A stretch of DNA of 38,525 nt from Saprospiraceae bacterium (GTDB taxonomy: Bacteria > Bacteroidota > Bacteroidia > Chitinophagales > Saprospiraceae). Within the stretch, counting starts at the first letter, position 1. Each line of letters starts with the position of its first letter. The translations under genes and the position numbers were made by a program. The DNA lies in NCBI GenBank assembly GCA_028285085.1, contig JANQQI010000057.1, positions 1 through 38,525 on the forward strand. Direction: 5' to 3'. Below the pieces are notes generated by a model, which saw nothing but the letters and a program-made list of their open reading frames with translations, was not told the DNA's origin and ran no database searches. Shown one piece after another: positions 1-8,326 of the stretch.

Positions 1-1104
1 CTCTTACTCTCCCGTACGATTGGGGCCGCATTTCGACTCTACTTAGTGGCCATCGTTCTCCAGCAATTTGTGATGAATAATTACGGCATTCCGTTTTCCG
101 TAACCGTACTCTTGACCATTATCCTTATTTGGGTTTATACCTTTCGCGGAGGGATTAAGACCATTGTCTGGACCGATACTTTGCAAACCTTCTGCATGTT
201 GCTAGCGGTTATTTTGACGGTTATCGCCATTAGTGGTAAACTCGACCTTGGTCTTTCTGACCTAGTCAATACCGTTAGCAATAGCGACTATTCGCAAATT
301 TTCTTTTTTGAAAACGGTTGGAGTGATCCTAATAATTTCTTTAAGAATTTCATTGCAGGCGCCTTCATTACCATCGTGATGACGGGATTGGATCAGGACA
401 TGATGCAGAAGAACCTCAGTTGTAGAAATATCGGTGAGGCGCAAAAGAACATGTTTTGGTTTAGTGTTGTGCTCATTGTGGCCAATTTGCTATTTCTGGT
501 TCTGGGAGCCTTGCTATTCATCTACGCCAAAGAAGTGGGCATCGGTATTCCAGCTTCCACGGACCTTCTTTATCCAACCATCGCTATTGAATATTTATCA
601 ACGCCAATTGGAGTGGTCTTCGTCTTAGGTTTAATCGCTGCTGCCTACTCCAGCGCCGATTCAGCACTTACGGCTTTGACGACCTCATTCTGTGTTGATT
701 TTCTTGATTTTGAGAAGAAAGCGGATCCTGATGCAGCTAAACAAAAGCGTACCCGCTTTATTGTACATGTCGGTTTTTCCTTGCTCCTCTTTCTGGTCAT
801 CATGGTCTTTTATTCGATCAATGACAAAGCCGTCATTCAGCAGATATTTACGGTAGCGACTTATACCTACGGCCCTTTGCTGGGACTCTACGCATTCGGA
901 TTCTTCACCCGACGACGTATTTTGGACCGCTATGCACTGGGCATCTGTTTAGCCTCTCCAGTGCTAACCTATCTTTTAAATACTTACTCAGAGACACTCT
1001 TTTTTGGGTATAAATTTACCTTCGAATTATTGGTGGTGAATGGCCTATTAACCTTTATTGGCTTATTCTTCGTCTCCTATCCCGCAGAAGAAGCGGCGGA
1101 ATAA
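1..1104 (+). CDS. Sodium:solute symporter (SSS family), 3' part only
   Basis: The frame is open from the first base of the window, so this is the C-terminal 367 residues of a longer gene and the GTG at 46 is not its start. The protein is strongly hydrophobic with about eight predicted membrane helices and a short charged loop (near FEKKADPDAAKQKR). The stretch beginning SRTIGAAFRLYLV and the helix with AAAYSSADSALTAL (small residues and serines typical of the Na+-binding region) are what I recognise from Bacteroidota members of the SSS family (LeuT fold). These couple Na+ import to uptake of a sugar, amino acid or organic acid. The substrate cannot be told from this part. The gene converges on the next one, with an inverted repeat in the gap. 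Confidence 0.85.
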   Translation, partial: LLLSRTIGAAFRLYLVAIVLQQFVMNNYGIPFSVTVLLTIILIWVYTFRGGIKTIVWTDTLQTFCMLLAVILTVIAISGKLDLGLSDLVNTVSNSDYSQIFFFENGWSDPNNFFKNFIAGAFITIVMTGLDQDMMQKNLSCRNIGEAQKNMFWFSVVLIVANLLFLVLGALLFIYAKEVGIGIPASTDLLYPTIAIEYLSTPIGVVFVLGLIAAAYSSADSALTALTTSFCVDFLDFEKKADPDAAKQKRTRFIVHVGFSLLLFLVIMVFYSINDKAVIQQIFTVATYTYGPLLGLYAFGFFTRRRILDRYALGICLASPVLTYLLNTYSETLFFGYKFTFELLVVNGLLTFIGLFFVSYPAEEAAE

Positions 1105-1453
1105 AAAGAGCAACTCCCGTTACCGAGAATTGCACCGAATCTATTAGAATCTCTAAACTTTATTTGTTTTGGGGACAGCGTCTTGGAGCGCCATCGTTTG
1201 GATTTATACTTGAGGATCGGATTTTTGTTTCAATTTTGCACCGCTTTCGACATTGAAATCCATATCAACATCTCTCCTACCGATACCTAAAGTCATCGAC
1301 TAAAGATGTATTAAAGTTTTTATTTATACAAATTACTTTGAGGATGTGGCCTTGGTTAGTGATGAAGTGGTCATATCCACTTAGAATATATCCACTTCAT
1401 GCCACTAACCGGGCTGTGCAAATTGGGGAAGGAATGTGAGTGATAAGTACACT
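1105..1453. other. Intergenic gap between convergent genes, with an inverted repeat
   Basis: No credible gene lies in these 349 bases. The only clear structure is the inverted repeat at 1354-1410, listed separately, which could end transcription from both sides. Confidence 0.5.
1354..1410. repeat. Inverted repeat, possible bidirectional terminator
   Basis: The left arm 1354-1370 (GGTTAGTGATGAAGTGG) pairs with the right arm 1392-1410 (CCACTTCATGCCACTAACC), leaving a two-base bulge. This gives 17 base pairs around a 21-base loop. The loop holds one copy of the 10-mer ATATCCACTT (1373-1382); a second copy (1388-1397) runs into the right arm. There is no T-tract, so terminator function is only inferred from the convergent position. 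Confidence 0.5.
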
Positions 1454-1924
1454 CTAAGCTTCGGCAAACGTCCGGGCTTGTTCTTGCAAAAGGCTTTCCA
1501 GTTCAAGACCATTGTAGTTGAGGTACTTGTTGTCCGTCAATAGATCAAGTACAGCAGCAAGGGTTTCTTCTTTCAGCCAGGTACGTAAGGTTTGTAATAA
1601 TTTTAAATCATCCTGAAGTCGCAAGGTATAATGTAATAAGTCATCGAAATTGGCGACCAGAGATTGTATACTGGAGGGCCCGCAATAATTATCATCCGTT
1701 ACCTTTTGAGGGGTACGTGAAATACATTGGCTATAATAGCGCTGTACCTGATAGTCAATGAATTGAATACGGGAATCGAGAATTTCATAAACTTGCACCA
1801 ATAATGGATTGGCACCGGACGGGGGTGATCCGTCCACAAACTGATAGTGTCTCATACTGCTGTCCGGTTTGGGATTATAAATATTGTTGCCCTGTGAGCA
1901 AGTAGATATATTCAAATATATCAT
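1454..1924 (-). CDS. Hypothetical protein, about 156 aa
   Basis: I do not recognise a family. ATG starts are possible at 1924 (156 aa) or 1855 (133 aa, beginning MRHYQFVDGS); a TTG at 1942 would add six residues. There is no signal peptide or membrane helix. The composition is that of a soluble, mostly helical protein: a long amphipathic region from about residue 45 to the end, rich in Leu, Gln, Asp and Tyr, with the C-terminal half (QDDLKLLQTLRTWLKEE, then LLTDNKYLNYNGLELESLL) predicted helical. It lies alone between the symporter gene and trkH. The gap to trkH (1943-2061) is AT-rich with a weak hairpin. Coding is supported by length and composition only. Confidence 0.5.
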   Translation of the reverse strand: MIYLNISTCSQGNNIYNPKPDSSMRHYQFVDGSPPSGANPLLVQVYEILDSRIQFIDYQVQRYYSQCISRTPQKVTDDNYCGPSSIQSLVANFDDLLHYTLRLQDDLKLLQTLRTWLKEETLAAVLDLLTDNKYLNYNGLELESLLQEQARTFAEA

Positions 1925-2061
1925 AATTTGTTCAAGACACAAAAAAAATCGTATTAGTTTTTTAAATAATGTAATTTTCGCAATAATCCACTGTTTTTAA
2001 TGGCGATTATCAAATGAATCTTCTGCAGGAAAAGAGAGGGAATAGCTCCGGTGCATTCGTC

Positions 2062-3519
2062 TTAGTTTGATTTCCAAAAATAAGGTGTGAAAAGAATAAG
2101 GATAGAGAAAAGCTCCAGGCGCCCCAACAACATGAGAAAGCTCAGTACCCATTTGGCCGCGGTAGGCACCGCCACGAAATTATCAACTGGCCCAACGGAA
2201 CCAATGCCCGGTCCAACATTACCCAAGGATGTCGCTACCGCTCCAATCGCCGATAGGAAGTCCATCCCCAAGATGGTCATGAGAATTGAGCCAAGCACAA
2301 ATAAGATGAGATAGATCAACAGAAAAACCAAGATATGTGTCAGAATCCGGGGTGCGACAATTTGTCGATCAATCTTGATCCGAATGACGCCTCGAGGATG
2401 CAGTAGTCGCTTAAATTCCAATAGAGAGTTTTTTACGAATACTAAATGCCGAATGATTTTAATCCCACCGCTGGTGGACCCCGCACAGGCGCCGAGGAAC
2501 ATCAAGATGAAGAATAACATCGTCAGCGGCGGTGCCCAGGTTGTGTAATCCGCAGAGACGAAGCCCGTCGTAGTAATCAGCGAAACGATCTGAAACATCG
2601 CATCCCGAAAGGCCTTTTCAAAGGGCAGGTCCGTTAAAAAATAAACAGCGATCGTCACACACAAGGCCAAGAACAATACAGTAAAAAGATAAGCTCGAAA
2701 CTCGTCGCTTTGCCAAATCTTGCGAAATTTTCCTTTTAAGCCGAAGTAGATAATGGTATAATTGGTCCCCGCAATAAACATGAACAAAATAATCGGATAT
2801 TGGATTGCAGGGAGATCATAGTACGCCATGCTGGCATTTTTGGTCGAAAAGCCTCCGGTTGCCATCGTCGTCAACGCATGATTGATGGCGTCAAAGCCGG
2901 TCATCCCGGCTATACGCAAAATAATTGCCAACAAAACAGTGAGGGAGACATAAATCAGCCAGAGTCGCCGTGCTGTTTCCCGAATGCGTGGATGAATCTT
3001 GTCGGACGTTGGCCCGGGCGCTTCAGCGACAAAAAGTTCGATCCCACCGATACCCAAGAGTGGAAAAATAGCTACGGTGAGCACGATGATCCCCATGCCG
3101 CCAATCCACTGCGTTATGCTTCGCCAGAATAATATCCCGCGCGGTACTGACTCGATATCTTCCAAGACCGAGGCACCGGTAGTCGTTAGCCCCGATACGG
3201 TTTCGAAAAAAGCATTGGTAATATCCGGGATGACTCCACTCAGTAAATAAGGCAGCATGCCAAAGAGCGTCATCGCCAACCAACCCAGCGCGACAATGAG
3301 GTAGCCTTCGCGCTTTTGCACTCGATTGCCTCGCTGCCCGCGGGTAGTAAACCAAAAGGTCGTTCCCGTCGCTGCCGTAATCAAGGCCGAAAAAACCAGC
3401 GCCGAGGCATCCACCCCACCAAATTGGCCGACCGATAGCACGCACCCCAGCATCATGATGCTGAGCAACAGCAGCAAAATGCCAAGCACATTGATAACGG
3501 ATCGAAAATTAACTAGCAT
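2062..3519 (-). CDS. trkH: TrkH/KtrB-type potassium uptake channel subunit
   Basis: This is the pore-forming subunit of a Trk/Ktr K+ uptake system in the inner membrane, 485 aa, a normal length for TrkH. The four pore-loop selectivity segments of the superfamily of K+ transporters are all visible: TTTGAS (112-117), TGGFST (221-226), TTTGFVS (316-322) and LGNVGPG (432-438), each between hydrophobic helices. The helix interrupted by GACAGSTSGGIK (about 343-354) matches the gating loop of M3 in TrkH/KtrB. The start follows the trkA stop by 14 bases on the same strand, so the two are one operon and their products should form one complex. High confidence in family; ion specificity is inferred from the family. 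Confidence 0.95.
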   Translation of the reverse strand: MLVNFRSVINVLGILLLLLSIMMLGCVLSVGQFGGVDASALVFSALITAATGTTFWFTTRGQRGNRVQKREGYLIVALGWLAMTLFGMLPYLLSGVIPDITNAFFETVSGLTTTGASVLEDIESVPRGILFWRSITQWIGGMGIIVLTVAIFPLLGIGGIELFVAEAPGPTSDKIHPRIRETARRLWLIYVSLTVLLAIILRIAGMTGFDAINHALTTMATGGFSTKNASMAYYDLPAIQYPIILFMFIAGTNYTIIYFGLKGKFRKIWQSDEFRAYLFTVLFLALCVTIAVYFLTDLPFEKAFRDAMFQIVSLITTTGFVSADYTTWAPPLTMLFFILMFLGACAGSTSGGIKIIRHLVFVKNSLLEFKRLLHPRGVIRIKIDRQIVAPRILTHILVFLLIYLILFVLGSILMTILGMDFLSAIGAVATSLGNVGPGIGSVGPVDNFVAVPTAAKWVLSFLMLLGRLELFSILILFTPYFWKSN

Positions 3520-3533
3520 GCTCTATGTATCTC

Positions 3534-4874
3534 CTAGCGAAATAATTCTTCCACTTTGCCAATCGCCTCGTGCATCGTAAATACAATGACCTTATCCCCC
3601 ACTTGCATTTGGAAATCCCCGTTTGGGATCAAGCTCTGATCACCACGAATCACCCCGCCGATAATCGCTTTTTCGGGAAAGTGCAGCTCACGTAAACTGC
3701 GCTTCGTCAGTCGGTTACTCTTGTGAATTACGTACTCAATCACCTCCGCATCCACGCCGTGCATACTGGTAATCGCCTCAATATTTCCCTTGCGTACGAA
3801 GCGGAAGATATTATTGGCCGCAATGAGCTTCTTATTAATAATAGTGTCTACTCCGATATTTTGCGAAATATGGGTATACGCAATATTGTCGACCAGCGCA
3901 ATGGTTTTATAAACCCCGCATTCTTCCGCCATGAGGCTGGCCAATATATTGGTTTCAGAATTTGGTGTCAGCGCAATGAAGGCATCCATTTTTTCGAGTC
4001 CTTCCTCCTTTAAGAGTTCAATGTTCCCTGGATTACCTTTGATGATCAACGTATCGCGGAGCGTTTCGGCCAATTGCTTGCAAATATCCTTGCGGTCCTC
4101 CACTAGTGTGACATTATATTCTTTTTCCAGCAAACGAGCAGTGGTATGTCCAACATCTGTCCCTCCGATGATCATGACATTTTTTACTTTCACCAAATCC
4201 TTTCCAACGAATTTGATGACCTGATCAATCGATTCATTTTTAGTAATACAATAGACGTGATCGCTACGTCGCAAATAATGGTCACCACGTGGAATCAGAG
4301 TTTTGTGTCCCCGCAATATGGCCATGACGTGAAATGGGATATCGGGATTGGCCGCATCAATTTCTCTAATCTTTCGATTGATTAAAGGAGAAGAATCATC
4401 CAGAGTGAATCCGATAACCGATAGTTGTCCCTTTTCAAAATCAAAAATATCCGTAAGGGAGCACTGATGCACCAAGCGAACCACTTCCTGCGCAGCTAGC
4501 TGTCGTGGAGAGATTAAGGAGTCGATCCCCAGTTCTTGAAACCGCTGTTTTTGTTCGGGAGCTAAGTACTCGTTGTTGTTGACCCGAGCAATCGTTTGGC
4601 GGGCGCCCATTTTTTTAGCTAGGATAGCGGTGACCAGATTATTTTTTTCTGAGGTAGTGACGGCCAGTAACAGTCCTGCTTTCTCTACGCCCGCTTCCTC
4701 CAAGATGGCAACGGAAGAGGAATCGCCACGAATGGTGATCACATCCAGGTGGGTTCGCGCATAATCCAGAACCTCTTGATTAGTATCAATCAGGATGATG
4801 TTTTTTTGTTCGTAGACTAATAGCTGGGCGAGATGAAATCCGATATCTCCGGCCCCCGCAATAATAATCTTCAT
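3534..4874 (-). CDS. trkA: TrkA, cytoplasmic nucleotide-binding regulator of K+ uptake
   Basis: A 446-residue peripheral membrane protein that gates the TrkH channel. It has the double RCK layout of full-length TrkA: a first Rossmann domain starting with IIAGAGDIGFHLA (GxGxxG intact, acidic end of beta-2 at LIDTN), an RCK-C segment, a second Rossmann domain starting with VMIIGGTDVGHTTA, and a second RCK-C ending at the C-terminus. The second glycine motif is GGTDVG, lacking the middle glycine, so nucleotide binding may rest mainly on the first domain (inference). First gene of the trkA-trkH operon, divergent from the phosphatase at 5048 with a 173-base AT-rich promoter region between. Confidence 0.95.
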   Translation of the reverse strand: MKIIIAGAGDIGFHLAQLLVYEQKNIILIDTNQEVLDYARTHLDVITIRGDSSSVAILEEAGVEKAGLLLAVTTSEKNNLVTAILAKKMGARQTIARVNNNEYLAPEQKQRFQELGIDSLISPRQLAAQEVVRLVHQCSLTDIFDFEKGQLSVIGFTLDDSSPLINRKIREIDAANPDIPFHVMAILRGHKTLIPRGDHYLRRSDHVYCITKNESIDQVIKFVGKDLVKVKNVMIIGGTDVGHTTARLLEKEYNVTLVEDRKDICKQLAETLRDTLIIKGNPGNIELLKEEGLEKMDAFIALTPNSETNILASLMAEECGVYKTIALVDNIAYTHISQNIGVDTIINKKLIAANNIFRFVRKGNIEAITSMHGVDAEVIEYVIHKSNRLTKRSLRELHFPEKAIIGGVIRGDQSLIPNGDFQMQVGDKVIVFTMHEAIGKVEELFR

Positions 4875-5047
4875 GATATTTGGTGTGAGAGAATCGTTAA
4901 GGACGTTATAAAATTAATTTGACCTTATTACGCTTTATTCTTAGTATAAAACTCTTTTAAATTCAACTCGTTCAACGTAAGTTGCCTTATTTTAGCCGTC
5001 AAATTGGACGCAAATATCCGTTTGTTTTAGAAATATCATCACTATTT

Positions 5048-5500
5048 ATGAAAATTTTAATGGTCTGCCTTGGAAATATCTGCCGATCTCCACTGGCCGA
5101 AGGCATTATGCAGCATAAGATTGATCAGCGGGGCTTAAATTGGACTATCGACTCGGCGGGGACTGGTTCGTGGCACGTTGGAGAACGTCCCGATCCTCGT
5201 TCCATTGCCATTGCACAGAAATACGGCGTCGATATCAGTCACCAACGCGCTCGTCAGTTTCAGGGAAAGGATCTTCAGGCATTTGATTTGGTATTTGCGA
5301 TGGATAGTTCGAATTATAATAACATCCGACGCTTGGCCACAAATCCGACAGAAGAAGACAAGGTGAGCATGATTATGAATATGGTACAGCCGGGCTATAA
5401 TGAAAGCGTCCCAGATCCTTATTATGACGATCAGGGATTTGAGCGGGTCTATCAAATGCTGGATAGAGCTTGTGATGCCATCCTAGATCGCTACGCTTAG
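5048..5500 (+). CDS. Low-molecular-weight protein-tyrosine phosphatase
   Basis: A 150-residue cytoplasmic phosphatase. The ATG at 5048 is preferred because the protein then begins MKILMVCLGNICRSP, placing the C-x5-R phosphate loop (Cys7 to Arg13) at the N-terminus as in the family; the frame stays open upstream to a TTG at 4982. The general acid is Asp123 in the VPDPYYDD loop. It removes phosphate from tyrosine or from small arylphosphates; the physiological target cannot be read from sequence. In other bacteria such enzymes act on polysaccharide-export kinases, but no such kinase is in this window. Its stop overlaps the meaB stop by four bases (5497-5500), tail to tail. Confidence 0.93.
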   Translation: MKILMVCLGNICRSPLAEGIMQHKIDQRGLNWTIDSAGTGSWHVGERPDPRSIAIAQKYGVDISHQRARQFQGKDLQAFDLVFAMDSSNYNNIRRLATNPTEEDKVSMIMNMVQPGYNESVPDPYYDDQGFERVYQMLDRACDAILDRYA

Positions 5501-6573
5501 CCTAATAATTTGAGTAATGCTTGCGCCGCGCGAAATGGTGATTCTCGCCCTTCCAAAACGGCGGCTTCCCGGCGCGCCAGTTCCTCGGCTACGCCCGGCG
5601 TTTTTAGAAAATGCTGACGCAATTGATCATTGATGCTTTCTTCCAGCCAATATCGGGCTTGCTGGCGCCGCTGCTCTGCCAAATAGCCATTGTCACTTAG
5701 GCTACGATAAAAATCCTGTATCCTTTCCCAGATCACATCAATTCCCTGCTTTTCTAGAGCGGAGCAAGTCATCACCTGAGGTGTCCAGCCACTTTCTTTG
5801 GGTGGTAATAGATGGAGTGCATTACGATATTGTTGACGGGCTTCTTTGGCCAATGTGGCCCGGTTGCCGTCAGCTTTGTTGACAATGACCAAGTCTGCCA
5901 TCTCTACAATTCCTCGCTTGATACCCTGCAATTCGTCTCCCGCACCGGGCAGCAAGAGTAGCAAAAAACAATCGACCATAGAGTGCACAGCCATTTCTGA
6001 TTGTCCTACCCCAACCGTCTCTACTAAAATATTTTGGAAGCCGGCCGCTTCGCAGAGCAAAATCGTTTCTCGGGTTTTTCGGGCCACGCCCCCCAAAGAG
6101 GAGCCAGCCGGAGAAGGACGAATAAAAGCCCCAGGATAGTTTGAGAGGGTTTCCATACGGGTTTTGTCACCCAGGATACTCCCTCGACTTAAATGACTGG
6201 AAGGATCAATGGCCAGCACCGCAATTTGCTGATCCAGCTCGTGGATGTGCTGCCCCAATGCTTCAATAAACGTACTCTTACCTACCCCGGGACTTCCGGT
6301 GATCCCAATCCGCAACGCACTTCCGCTATACGGCAAGCAGGCTTCCACAAGTTCACGCGCTAAGGCCTGATGGCGTGGACTCTCACTTTCCACTACTGTG
6401 ATGGCCTGACTCAGAATCACGTGATTGCCGGCTCGTATCCCCGCTATCAAATCAGCCAAAGGTGGTAAACGCTTCGGAAAACGGCGTAGATTTTCCGCCG
6501 CCCGAGGATTGATTGAAGCCGGTGAAGACGCCTTGGATTGATCACGAGCCGTTTTTTTGTCCTTTTCCTTCAT
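5497..6573 (-). CDS. meaB: MeaB, methylmalonyl-CoA mutase-associated G-protein chaperone
   Basis: A 358-residue SIMIBI-class GTPase (MeaB/ArgK family). Visible motifs: Walker A GSPGVGKST (93-101), the DPSS segment and GDKTRM (about 123-140) of the metal-coordinating and switch regions, ETVGVGQSE (185-193) and the guanine-specificity motif NKAD (232-235). By family knowledge it loads and protects adenosylcobalamin on methylmalonyl-CoA mutase. The mutase genes are not in this window, unlike in genomes where they adjoin meaB. The N-terminal 35 residues are basic and low-complexity. The upstream region contains several AT-rich palindromes. Convergent with the phosphatase gene, stops overlapping. 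Confidence 0.95.
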   Translation of the reverse strand: MKEKDKKTARDQSKASSPASINPRAAENLRRFPKRLPPLADLIAGIRAGNHVILSQAITVVESESPRHQALARELVEACLPYSGSALRIGITGSPGVGKSTFIEALGQHIHELDQQIAVLAIDPSSHLSRGSILGDKTRMETLSNYPGAFIRPSPAGSSLGGVARKTRETILLCEAAGFQNILVETVGVGQSEMAVHSMVDCFLLLLLPGAGDELQGIKRGIVEMADLVIVNKADGNRATLAKEARQQYRNALHLLPPKESGWTPQVMTCSALEKQGIDVIWERIQDFYRSLSDNGYLAEQRRQQARYWLEESINDQLRQHFLKTPGVAEELARREAAVLEGRESPFRAAQALLKLLG

Positions 6574-6632
6574 ATTTAGCGCGGTTAATCTTTCTTAACA
6601 TTTTTCACAGATAAATTTTAACTAATTTATAA

Positions 6633-6687
6633 AATATTGATAATCAATATTAAAACTCGAAAAAATGTTAATATCAGTTGTTAACAT
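6633..6687. promoter_or_regulatory. Palindrome cluster upstream of meaB
   Basis: AATATTGAT (6633-6641), one base, then ATCAATATT (6643-6651) is a perfect 19-base palindrome. ATGTTAA (6665-6671) and TTAACAT (6681-6687) form a second dyad. A further TTAACAT lies at 6595-6601, close to the meaB start. The spacing suggests an operator region for meaB, but no regulator is known. Confidence 0.35.
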
Positions 6688-7003
6688 ATTGCTCTTTCAG
6701 TTAAACTTACTTAAGGCCGTTTGAGAGACCCTTTTACCCCTTTTGGACAAGCGATTTTCTTCCTAAATTGCCTCAAAATCAAAGCATAAATAGCAGCCCA
6801 AAAGGTCGCTATGCGAATATCCCAGTTAGTCATAGAGTATGTCAAATATTCATCCTTTGAACGATAAGATCACACTTTAAACTTCAAAATGATATGGCAA
6901 CATGCTCGGAATTATCGCAGTGAATTTGTGCGAAAATACGCATTGCTTCCGAGAATAATTCAGGCTTAAAGCTATGAGAACCCCATTTTTAAACTGCTAC
7001 AAC

Positions 7004-7094
7004 TTATGCATCGGTGGTTGGCATTTTCTAATCAATTATTTGTTCAACCAAGTAATTATTAGACTCTCTTACGGTGCCAGCCACTAACGCATAA
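7004..7094. repeat. Multi-part inverted repeat (possible structured RNA or mobile-element remnant)
   Basis: TTATGC (7004-7009) pairs with GCATAA (7089-7094). After a symmetric 4x4 internal loop, GTGGTTGGCA (7014-7023) pairs with TGCCAGCCAC (7075-7084, one G-T pair). Further in, TCTAAT pairs with ATTAGA and AATTA with TAATT. The nested order is consistent, which is more than expected by chance from a single short hairpin. Confidence 0.4.
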
Positions 7095-7401
7095 ATGAAA
7101 ATTCTTCATGGTTTTGAGATTTAAGGTTCCGGCAAGGACGACATGGGAACATTTAGCACTCGCCAAATCGCCCGCATTCCCGCCGGAGCCTTCTTTTATC
7201 TCTTTTCCTAAATTTGTTTTGTCAACGACGCTTACCAAATTATCTCCGTGAAATTGGCCATAAGGCCTGTCTTTTTTACGTTAAAAGACGTATATTTAAA
7301 TACTACTAAACAATTTGGGGGCCTTTAATGGTTATATATTCCAAACAAGTAGCACAAAATTTGTATTTCAATCTGTAAACCAATCCCAGTTTAAGATAGT
7401 G

Positions 7402-8208
7402 ATGATTAAACATATCCTGACCTGTATCTCTTTTTTACTCCTGACGGCGACCGTTGTTTCGGCGCAAAGTGTCACGTTTCAACCACGACAGTTGAATACG
7501 GAGAATAAGGGTTTGGTCTACGAAAAGGAAATGGCGTTTAATCTTCGTTTACATACTTACGGATGGGCTATCGGCTTGGACATTGGCCAAATTCGTACTT
7601 ACTACAAAACCAGATTCTATACTTTCGAAATAGGTGAGCTCAAGCACCCTAAAGAAAGACGACATAGTTTTGACTATCCTAATCAATTCAGTGGCCGCAC
7701 CTCTCGTGCTTTCATCTTTGGCAAGCAAAACAACTTCTACGTCCTCCGGGGTGGAATTGGTGTTAAGCGCTACTTCTCCGAAAAAGCCAAACGAAAAGGC
7801 GTAGCGGTTGGTATCAGTTACCAAGGTGGACCAGCCCTCGGATTGATCAAGCCTTATTACGTAGACTTCATTCGCCCGGTCAGCGGAACCAATCAGGTTT
7901 CAATCGTGAGTATGAAATACAATGGCTCCAATTACGATGAATTCACGGATGTCAATCGTATTTATGGTGCTACCGGTTTCTCTAAGGGGCTTAGTGAAAT
8001 TAGCCTCACACCAGGTCTACATGGTAAAATTAGCGCGCACTTTGACTGGGGGGCTTTTGATGAGTTTGTCAAAGCCTTCGAAGCGGGTATCATGGTGGAT
8101 GTATTTTTCAGGGAAATCCCACTCATGGTCGATAACGCAAACAGCGCTGAGAACCGTCCTTTTTTCATCAATCTTTACTTAACTTTGCAATTAGGAAAAC
8201 GTTGGTAA
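7402..8208 (+). CDS. Probable outer-membrane beta-barrel protein, unknown function
   Basis: A 268-residue protein. The ATG at 7402 is chosen because it gives a clean signal peptide, MIKHILTCISFLLLTATVVSA followed by Q; a TTG at 7315 in the same frame would put 29 non-signal residues in front. The mature part alternates polar and hydrophobic residues in short strands rich in Gly and Tyr (for example GKQNNFYVLRGGIGVKRYF and GVAVGISYQGGPALGL) and ends FINLYLTLQLGKRW, with an aromatic final residue as in many beta-barrels. It resembles conserved Bacteroidota proteins of unknown function. It lies 118 bases before lipA on the same strand, so co-transcription is possible but the gap is long. Confidence 0.7.
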   Translation: MIKHILTCISFLLLTATVVSAQSVTFQPRQLNTENKGLVYEKEMAFNLRLHTYGWAIGLDIGQIRTYYKTRFYTFEIGELKHPKERRHSFDYPNQFSGRTSRAFIFGKQNNFYVLRGGIGVKRYFSEKAKRKGVAVGISYQGGPALGLIKPYYVDFIRPVSGTNQVSIVSMKYNGSNYDEFTDVNRIYGATGFSKGLSEISLTPGLHGKISAHFDWGAFDEFVKAFEAGIMVDVFFREIPLMVDNANSAENRPFFINLYLTLQLGKRW

Positions 8209-8326
8209 ACCTCTGAGGTGTTCTGAACGTTTTCTTACAACCATTCCTCCAACCCAAGTGTTTGGATAATGGATTTTTGAATGTAGCGCTACCGTTAGAT
8301 ATTGGTTAGCTTAGTATTGATAGCTT

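Larger units (their letters stand above)
6574..7401. other. Long non-coding stretch with several palindromes
   Basis: No gene is credible in these 828 bases between divergent meaB and the gene at 7402. The meaB-proximal part (6595-6690) is very AT-rich with dyads. CTCGGAA (6905-6911) and TTCCGAG (6947-6953) form another inverted pair, and 7004-7094 can fold into a multi-part hairpin. GTCTTTT/AAAAGAC (7268-7288 region) lies ahead of the next gene. A TAAATTTG box at 7209-7216 resembles a -7 element but has no matching -33 element. A non-coding RNA or a decayed mobile element is possible. Confidence 0.45.

Noticed and set aside
3023-3445. Minus-strand frame of 140 codons within trkH
   Set aside because: Same strand, different frame from a complete TrkH with all four pore motifs; unlikely composition.
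4982-5047. Longer start (TTG 4982) for the phosphatase
   Set aside because: It would place 22 extra residues before the phosphate loop, which in this family is at the extreme N-terminus.
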